From Streptococcus sp. (GTDB taxonomy: Bacteria > Bacillota > Bacilli > Lactobacillales > Streptococcaceae): a stretch of DNA of 64,000 bases. The notes under the pieces are model-generated. The model saw only the letters and a list, made by a program, of their open reading frames with translations. It did no database searches and was not told the origin of the DNA. Below, piece by piece: positions 59,113 to 64,000 of the stretch (its first letter is position 1; every line of letters begins with the position of its first letter). The position numbers and the translations under genes were made by a program. Location: assembly GCA_030528055.1 (NCBI GenBank), contig JAUMZQ010000012.1:27081-91080 (forward strand). The letters are read 5' to 3'.

Positions 59113-59640
59113 ATGACAAAACAAAAAAATGACGCAGCAAAAGATGTGGCAACTTTCTCTAAATTAAACTCTTTGAGTAGTTCTCTTCCAAAAACAAAAG
59201 CTATCTTAAATCAGGTAGTAGCAGATCTTTATACAGCGCATATTGCGATTCATCAAGTTCATTGGTATATGCGTGGACAAGGATTTATGGTTTGGCATCC
59301 GAAGATGGATGAATACATGGAAGCCCTTGATGAGATACTTGATCAAGTGAGTGAACGTTTGATTATGATTGGGGGAACCCCTTATTCTACTTTAACTGAG
59401 TTTATTCAACACAGTAACATTGAAGAAAAAGCTGGAAGATTTACAAATGATGTTTCAGAAAGTTTAGAAAGAGTTGTTGAAATCTTCCGTTATCTGGCGA
59501 ATTTATATCAAGAAGCGTTGGATATAACAGATGAAGAAGGAGACGATGTCAGCAACGATATCTTTGTAGGAGCTAAAAATGATGTTGAGAAAAATATCTG
59601 GATGTTAACAGCTGAACTTGGTCAATCACCTGAATTGTAA
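59113..59640 (+). CDS. dpr: Dps-like peroxide resistance protein
   Basis: Twelve-subunit ferritin-like protein that binds and oxidises iron, preventing Fenton damage in catalase-negative streptococci. The 175-residue product has the intersubunit ferroxidase residues in HIAIHQVHWYMRGQGF and HPKMDEYMEALDE (residues about 45-80). A PerR box lies in its leader and a terminator directly follows. It is monocistronic. The N-terminal Lys/Asp-rich tail is typical. Confidence 0.96.
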   Translation: MTKQKNDAAKDVATFSKLNSLSSSLPKTKAILNQVVADLYTAHIAIHQVHWYMRGQGFMVWHPKMDEYMEALDEILDQVSERLIMIGGTPYSTLTEFIQHSNIEEKAGRFTNDVSESLERVVEIFRYLANLYQEALDITDEEGDDVSNDIFVGAKNDVEKNIWMLTAELGQSPEL

Positions 59641-59644
59641 GATC

Positions 59645-59675
59645 AAAAGAGCGGAAACTTGTTTTCCGTTCTTTT
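59645..59675 (+). terminator. Terminator after dpr
   Basis: AAAAGAGCGGAAA and TTTCCGTTCTTTT pair around a five-base loop and run into T residues. Its 3' half is the start of the duplicated segment. Confidence 0.85.
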
Positions 59676-59766
59676 ATTTTTGACCTTGAAAAGCTATGAA
59701 AATTTTGATAGAATAAGGCTCATGAAAACACTATACGATGTTCAACAATCTCTTAAAAATTTGGAA
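59662..59766 (+). repeat. Direct repeat of the yqgQ 5' region, left (shortened) copy
   Basis: About 105 bases nearly identical to 60397-60501, covering the end of the dpr terminator, the yqgQ promoter and its first 14 codons. Only a few base differences are seen. Confidence 0.85.
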
Positions 59767-59799
59767 CAAAAATATTTAGAAAAAGAGGTTTTAAAATGA
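59722..59799 (+). pseudogene. Internally deleted yqgQ copy (25 codons)
   Basis: Reads MKTLYDVQQSLKN, then LEQKYLEKEVLK and stop. The first half equals the start of YqgQ and the second half equals its end; about 49 codons between are missing. The deletion joins at a TTGGAA that occurs at both positions of the intact gene. The stop TGA overlaps the ATG of the next gene, and the GAGGT inside it serves as that gene's ribosome site. It may be a dead remnant or a translated leader peptide. Confidence 0.75.
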
Positions 59800-60197
59800 A
59801 ATTTTCAATAATCGATTCTAAGAGAACAAATAATTTTTCTGACCCAAAAATAGAAACTAAAATAATGTCATTATGGAAAGATAATTTTTCTGAAATTGAT
59901 ATTATTAAAAATGAGAAACTCTCCATTGCTTCTGTGTATCATGATTATGAATCTAATTATAAAGGTGATTATACTGTTTCTATCTGCAAAGAGGACAATC
60001 TAAAAGGAAATTTTGACACTGAACGCTACAAATGGAAAGAGTATAAGGTAGATAATGATGATGAAATGGGAATCTACAATACTTGGAAGAAAATTTGGTC
60101 TGATGAAGAAAATAATATAATTGAAAGAGTGTATGATTTTGATTTTGAGCATTATAAATCAAATGGAGAAATAAGTATTTTTGTTGCAATTCTATAA
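59796..60197 (+). CDS. GyrI-like/effector-binding-domain protein (probable)
   Basis: A 133-residue protein without helix-turn-helix, signal or membrane segment. The C-terminal pattern (WKEYKVDNDDEMG, a tryptophan-rich stretch, then VYDFDFEHY and GEISIFVAIL) resembles stand-alone effector-binding domains of the GyrI/Cass2 group that bind small molecules. The match is by pattern only. It sits in a piece of DNA bounded by the two yqgQ-region repeats and uses the ribosome site of the shortened yqgQ. Base composition is more AT-rich than its neighbours, suggesting transfer. Confidence 0.6.
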   Translation: MKFSIIDSKRTNNFSDPKIETKIMSLWKDNFSEIDIIKNEKLSIASVYHDYESNYKGDYTVSICKEDNLKGNFDTERYKWKEYKVDNDDEMGIYNTWKKIWSDEENNIIERVYDFDFEHYKSNGEISIFVAIL

Positions 60198-60206
60198 ACA
60201 TTACTC

Positions 60207-60240
60207 AAAAAAAGACCGTTTTTTAATGGTCTCTTTTTTA
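60207..60240 (+). terminator. Terminator after the effector-binding-domain gene
   Basis: AAAAGACC and GGTCTCTTTT with a loop of T and A residues, then a T run. The following ~160 bases to the right repeat hold no convincing gene. Confidence 0.7.
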
Positions 60241-60396
60241 TTTAATTAATGATATAGATAATTTTGAGCGATAACAACTATTGCTACCTTTTCGTAGACC
60301 TCTTCTGTACGTTTTTTCTCATGTTCTTATCAGGAAATAATTTTCTTGTCTCAGTTTCAGACTTGCCAATAATTTCAGCAATATACTCTTTTCTTC

Positions 60397-60501
60397 TTTT
60401 CCACTCTTTTATTTTGACCTTGAAAAGCTATGAAAATTTTGATAGAATAAGGCTCATGAAAACACTATATGATGTTCAACAATTTCTTAAAAATTTTGGA
60501 A
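60397..60501 (+). repeat. Direct repeat of the yqgQ 5' region, right (native) copy
   Basis: Native counterpart of 59662-59766, running from a broken dpr-terminator-like TTTTCC through the yqgQ promoter and its first 15 codons. Confidence 0.85.
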
Positions 60502-60677
60502 TTATTATTTATATGGGACAGCGTTTATATGATATTGAGATGATGAAAATTGAATTGGAAAGAATTTATGACGCTGGTTTGATTGATAGGCTAGATTACT
60601 TTGAAATGGAAGCTATCTTACGTAGAGAGCACAAATTGGAACAAAAATATTTAGAAAAAAGAGGTAATAAAGAGTAA
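60456..60677 (+). CDS. yqgQ: YqgQ family (DUF910) protein
   Basis: A 73-residue helical cytoplasmic protein of the YqgQ/DUF910 family: it starts MKTLYDVQQFLKNFGIIIYM and contains RLYDIEMMKIELERIYDAGL. The function is unknown; it is thought to bind nucleic acid from its fold only. The start at 60456 matches the family; a longer frame from 60264 is an artefact of open sequence. The stop and the start of the next gene share a base (TAATG). Confidence 0.88.
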   Translation: MKTLYDVQQFLKNFGIIIYMGQRLYDIEMMKIELERIYDAGLIDRLDYFEMEAILRREHKLEQKYLEKRGNKE

Positions 60678-61069
60678 TGTTTTGGATTTTTTGTATCATT
60701 TTAATTGGAATTTTTGGATGGTTAGGGTTTAATTATATACGAGTTCGTCGTGCAGCTAAAGTCGTGAGCAATTCTGAATTTGAGAACTTGATTCATCAAG
60801 GACAAGTGATTGATGTTCGTATTCCTTCAGAATTTTACCGAAAACACATCTTGGGAGCTCGTAATATACCATCTGCACAATTGGCGGCTAGTATCGGAGC
60901 TCTGCGTAAGGACAAGCCCGTTCTCTTATATGAGAATAGCCGAGGACGTGAGGTGACGAGTGCAGCACTTTACCTTAAAAAACAAGGATTTACTGACATT
61001 TATATCTTATCCTATGGTTTAAATGAATGGAACGGAAAGATAAAAGAAGATAAAAATATTTATTACTAA
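60677..61069 (+). CDS. Rhodanese-like membrane-anchored protein lacking the catalytic Cys
   Basis: A 130-residue protein with an N-terminal membrane helix (FWIFCIILIGIFGWLGFNYI, residues 2-21) and a rhodanese domain (VIDVRIPSEFYRKHILGARN near residue 45). The active-site loop reads LLYENSRGREV where active enzymes have a cysteine (YCxxGxRS), so sulfur transfer is unlikely. The domain faces the cytoplasm if the anchor is uncleaved. It is translationally coupled to yqgQ, its usual partner in streptococci. Confidence 0.9.
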   Translation: MFWIFCIILIGIFGWLGFNYIRVRRAAKVVSNSEFENLIHQGQVIDVRIPSEFYRKHILGARNIPSAQLAASIGALRKDKPVLLYENSRGREVTSAALYLKKQGFTDIYILSYGLNEWNGKIKEDKNIYY

Positions 61070-61138
61070 TATGAATAAAATTTCTCTGGGAAACAGGGAA
61101 ATTTATTTTTTACAGACATAAAGATAGATGAGGAAGAA

Positions 61139-61606
61139 ATGATGACTAACAATGATTTTAGAACGAAGATGGAACATCAAATTTATGGTGTTCGTGCAGC
61201 AGGCTTAATCATACAAAATGACTGTTTATTAACTTTTTACGATGAAAAAAAGAATTTGTATACTCTACCTGGAGGAGCAATCAAAGTAGGTGAATTATCT
61301 GAACAAGCAGTCTTGCGAGAGATACAAGAAGAACTTGGTATTGATGCTAAAGTGGATGGTTTAAAATTTGTTGTTGAAAATCATTTCAAAGAGAATGGAA
61401 CGAGCTGGCACAATATTGAGTTGTATTATCTGTGTCACTTAGAAAAAGAATATGATGAGTCAGCGTTCAAAGGAGACACTGGACTGGGTACCAAATGGCT
61501 AGAAATTGAAAAACTTCATTCTTATAATATTAGACCTTGCTTTATTAAAAAAGAGAAATTAGACTTGTCATTGGGAATCTGCCATATTGTTCATCGTGAT
61601 AAATAA
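61139..61606 (+). CDS. Nudix hydrolase
   Basis: A 155-residue hydrolase of nucleoside-diphosphate-linked compounds. The Nudix box is complete from GGAIKVGE to REIQEELGID (about residues 43-66), with the metal-binding glutamates of REIQEELG. Two adjacent ATGs (61139 and 61142) can start it behind GAGGAAG. The substrate is not identifiable. It is single and closed by a terminator. Confidence 0.9.
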   Translation: MMTNNDFRTKMEHQIYGVRAAGLIIQNDCLLTFYDEKKNLYTLPGGAIKVGELSEQAVLREIQEELGIDAKVDGLKFVVENHFKENGTSWHNIELYYLCHLEKEYDESAFKGDTGLGTKWLEIEKLHSYNIRPCFIKKEKLDLSLGICHIVHRDK

Positions 61607-61614
61607 AGAACAGA

Positions 61615-61645
61615 GGCATTGGAAACCTCCAATGCTTTTATCTTT
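61615..61645 (+). terminator. Terminator after the Nudix gene
   Basis: GCATTGGA and TCCAATGC with a four-base loop, then TTTTATCTTT. Confidence 0.82.
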
Positions 61646-61796
61646 AAAGAAATATTTATTTAAAATTTCAAGAAATCAAAGAATAAAATCAGAGTTAGCA
61701 TACGTGAAAACATTTACAATGGTTTTAACTGTGTTTTTAACTTAATCTGTGATATAATTGTTCAGTTAGAAATAAAATTAAGGTTTAGAGGAAAAA

Positions 61797-63638
61797 ATGA
61801 CAAAATTAAGAGAAGATATTCGTAATATCGCCATTATCGCTCACGTTGACCACGGAAAAACAACTCTTGTGGATGAACTATTAAAGCAATCACATACTCT
61901 TGATGAACGAAAAGAATTGCAAGAACGTGCTATGGATTCAAACGATCTTGAAAAAGAACGTGGAATTACGATTCTTGCCAAAAATACTGCAGTTGCCTAC
62001 AATGGAACTCGAATCAACATCATGGATACACCAGGACATGCTGACTTCGGGGGAGAAGTAGAACGTATCATGAAAATGGTCGATGGTGTGGTTTTGGTAG
62101 TTGATGCCTATGAAGGAACTATGCCACAGACACGTTTTGTTTTGAAAAAAGCTCTTGAGCAAAACCTTGTTCCAATTGTTGTTGTAAATAAAATTGATAA
62201 ACCATCTGCACGACCAGCTGAAGTTGTAGATGAAGTTTTAGAATTATTTATTGAACTTGGTGCGGATGATGAGCAGTTAGATTTCCCAGTGGTGTATGCT
62301 TCAGCTATCAATGGAACGTCTTCTATGTCGGATAATCCTGATGAACAAGAACATACAATGGCTCCAATTTTTGATACAATTATTGACCATATTCCAGCTC
62401 CGATAGATAATTCAGATGAGCCCTTCCAGTTCCAAGTTTCTTTACTAGATTATAATGACTTCGTTGGTAGAATCGGAATTGGACGTATTTTTAGAGGTTC
62501 TGTTAAAGTAGGAGATCAAGTAACACTTTCTAAGTTAGATGGTACGACTAAGAACTTTAGAGTTACAAAACTGTTCGGATTTTTCGGTTTAGAACGTCGT
62601 GAAATTCAAGAAGCTAAAGCTGGTGATTTGATTGCCGTATCTGGTATGGAGGACATCTTTGTTGGAGAAACCATTACACCAACAGATGTAGTAGAAGCCT
62701 TGCCTATTCTTCATATTGATGAACCAACTCTTCAAATGACTTTCCTTGTCAATAACTCTCCTTTTGCAGGTCGTGAAGGAAAATGGGTGACTTCAAGAAA
62801 AGTGGAAGAGCGTTTGCAAGCAGAACTTCAAACAGATGTTTCGCTTCGTGTTGATCCTACCAATTCACCAGACAAATGGATTGTTTCAGGTCGTGGTGAG
62901 TTGCATTTATCTATCCTTATTGAAACCATGCGTCGTGAAGGATATGAACTCCAAGTTTCACGTCCAGAAGTTATTATCAAAGAAGTTGATGGCGTGAAGA
63001 TGGAACCGTTTGAGCGTGTACAAATTGATACACCAGAAGAATATCAAGGTTCTGTCATTCAAAGTCTATCCGAACGTAAAGGTGAGATGTTGGATATGAT
63101 GACGACTGGAAATGGGCAAACACGTTTGGTATTCTTAGTTCCAGCACGTGGTTTGATTGGTTATTCAACAGAATTTCTTTCTATGACTCGTGGGTATGGA
63201 ATCATGAATCATACATTTGATCAGTATTTGCCATTGATTCCAGGAGAAATCGGTGGTCGTTATCGTGGTGCACTTGTATCAATAGATGCCGGAAAAGCAA
63301 CGACTTATTCAATCATGTCTATTGAAGAGCGAGGAACTATTTTTGTAAATCCTGGAACAGAAGTTTATGAGGGAATGATTATCGGTGAGAACTCGCGTGA
63401 GAATGATTTAACCGTAAATATTACAAAGGCTAAGCAAATGACCAACGTTCGTTCTGCAACAAAAGATCAAACAGCCGTTATTAAAACACCACGTATTTTA
63501 ACACTTGAAGAATCACTTGAATTTTTAAATGATGATGAATACATGGAAGTTACACCAGAATCTATTCGTCTTCGTAAGCAAATTCTAAATAAGCAAGAAC
63601 GAGAAAAAGCTAATAAAAAGAAAAAATCAGCTGAGTAA
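61797..63638 (+). CDS. typA: Ribosome-associated GTPase TypA/BipA
   Basis: Translational GTPase bound to the ribosome under stress and cold and needed for 50S assembly. The 613-residue product has G1 AHVDHGKTT near residue 15, the switch RGITI, G3 [12 protein letters not shown]4 [10 protein letters not shown], and elongation-factor G-like domains with a TypA-specific C-terminal domain ([17 protein letters not shown] near 462). A TATAAT with TG extension lies at 61753-61758. A DUF3165-like gene follows 28 bases later. Confidence 0.97.
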   Translation: MTKLREDIRNIAIIAHVDHGKTTLVDELLKQSHTLDERKELQERAMDSNDLEKERGITILAKNTAVAYNGTRINIMDTPGHADFGGEVERIMKMVDGVVLVVDAYEGTMPQTRFVLKKALEQNLVPIVVVNKIDKPSARPAEVVDEVLELFIELGADDEQLDFPVVYASAINGTSSMSDNPDEQEHTMAPIFDTIIDHIPAPIDNSDEPFQFQVSLLDYNDFVGRIGIGRIFRGSVKVGDQVTLSKLDGTTKNFRVTKLFGFFGLERREIQEAKAGDLIAVSGMEDIFVGETITPTDVVEALPILHIDEPTLQMTFLVNNSPFAGREGKWVTSRKVEERLQAELQTDVSLRVDPTNSPDKWIVSGRGELHLSILIETMRREGYELQVSRPEVIIKEVDGVKMEPFERVQIDTPEEYQGSVIQSLSERKGEMLDMMTTGNGQTRLVFLVPARGLIGYSTEFLSMTRGYGIMNHTFDQYLPLIPGEIGGRYRGALVSIDAGKATTYSIMSIEERGTIFVNPGTEVYEGMIIGENSRENDLTVNITKAKQMTNVRSATKDQTAVIKTPRILTLEESLEFLNDDEYMEVTPESIRLRKQILNKQEREKANKKKKSAE

Positions 63639-63666
63639 TTATTGTCTATGAAAAAGGGAGGCAAAG

Positions 63667-63945
63667 ATGGTTTATTTGATTATTGGAATACTCATTATAC
63701 TTTTCTATATTTTTGCTGTCCCTAAGAGTATAAAAGGAACTTTGAATGCTCTTAGTTTGGTATTTCTAAGTGTCGCTTTACTGATTCTCTTTGTGCTAGG
63801 AGTGTTGAAAATTTTCCAACTTCCAGCAGAATATTTTGTAGGTTTTATTCTTTCAATTATTGCATTTTTTGCTTTACGAGATATTGGAAAATTAGAAAGA
63901 AAAACGAAACTAAAAGAAAAAAATAATGCTAAAGAGTCGCAATAA
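63667..63945 (+). CDS. DUF3165-like small membrane protein
   Basis: A 92-residue protein with three hydrophobic helices (about 2-17, 24-46 and 52-70) and a basic tail. It follows typA after 28 bases with AAAGGGAGG as ribosome site. This matches the DUF3165 proteins found behind typA in streptococci; the role is unknown. It is probably co-transcribed with typA. Confidence 0.8.
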   Translation: MVYLIIGILIILFYIFAVPKSIKGTLNALSLVFLSVALLILFVLGVLKIFQLPAEYFVGFILSIIAFFALRDIGKLERKTKLKEKNNAKESQ

Positions 63946-63946
63946 T

Positions 63947-64000
63947 GGCTCTATGTCAACTGTAGTGGGTGACTATAATTAAGCCCGAGAGGAGACGAAC
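63947..64000. mobile_element. Possible terminal inverted repeat of an ISL3-type insertion sequence (partial)
   Basis: GGCTCTATGTCAACTGTAGT begins two bases after the DUF3165 stop and resembles the left-end repeats of ISL3/IS1193-type elements in streptococci, as remembered. The body runs past the window edge, so a transposase cannot be seen. Confidence 0.4.

Noticed and set aside
60264-60455. 64-codon N-terminal extension of YqgQ
   Set aside because: It runs through the promoter and the duplicated intergenic sequence; the left copy shows that translation begins at the MKTLYDV start.

Overview
The window is a stretch of a low-GC Firmicutes chromosome, almost certainly Streptococcus. The evidence is the gene content and order (rimP-nusA-ylxR-ylxQ-infB-rbfA; pbp1a/recU divergent from ypsA-gpsB-rnpB-rlmL-mapZ; rsmD-coaD-sepM-yutD-rlmN-vanZ), the streptococcal signatures (MapZ, Pht histidine-triad protein, AdcAII/Lmb lipoprotein, Dpr, a YSIRK-type surface protease) and the class B RNase P RNA. 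Species is not resolved; a suis-like or mitis/sanguinis-like relative would fit.

Layout. 1-2276 (minus): mannose-family PTS genes manL, manM and the 5' part of manN, behind a cre-like site. 2658-6591 (plus): serine biosynthesis (serC, serA), a DNA alkyltransferase, an ArsC/Spx-family protein and an endonuclease III lacking one cluster cysteine. 6650-12328: the translation/transcription operon rimP-nusA-ylxR-ylxQ-infB-rbfA. 12452-15014: nagA under a NagR-like dre site, a small membrane protein and an aldo/keto reductase. 15132-19390: a zinc-starvation cluster in which a pht gene interrupted by an in-frame TGA and an adcAII/lmb lipoprotein gene lie opposite a zinc-independent rpsN; both sides carry AdcR boxes. 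19424-21367: a LysR regulator divergent from a YeiH-family transporter. 21637-26325: a 1562-residue C5a-peptidase-like subtilase with a lysine-rich, LPXTG-less C-terminus. 26428-29733: a glycine T-box and glyQS. 29772-40901: housekeeping genes (DUF896, pepC, pbp1a, recU, ypsA, gpsB, rnpB, rlmL, mapZ, luxS, rny).

41006-45898 is a decayed accessory island. It holds a serine recombinase pseudogene, then a compact cassette (merR divergent from a flavodoxin-like oxidoreductase and an alpha/beta hydrolase) bracketed by two identical 39-bp terminator-like direct repeats, then a broken ABC-2 exporter. The cassette has a textbook MerR promoter with a 19-bp spacer and a perfect 18-bp palindrome. 45993-50415 returns to core genes. 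50447-58327 is a T-box-controlled tryptophan operon, unusual in having two trpB genes: a divergent copy at the head, followed by trpEGDCFBA. After it come a convergent prepilin peptidase, a PerR-box-controlled dpr, and a small rearranged locus. In that locus a partial copy of yqgQ has been shortened to a 25-codon reading frame coupled to a captured effector-binding-domain gene; intact yqgQ and a rhodanese-like gene follow. The window closes with a Nudix hydrolase, typA, a DUF3165-type membrane protein and what looks like the terminal repeat of an insertion sequence at the right edge.

No wholly new large system is evident. The observations most worth checking are the double-trpB operon, the MerR cassette between duplicated terminators, the yqgQ capture locus, the interrupted pht gene, the Lys-rich protease tail and the apparently leaderless rsmD.
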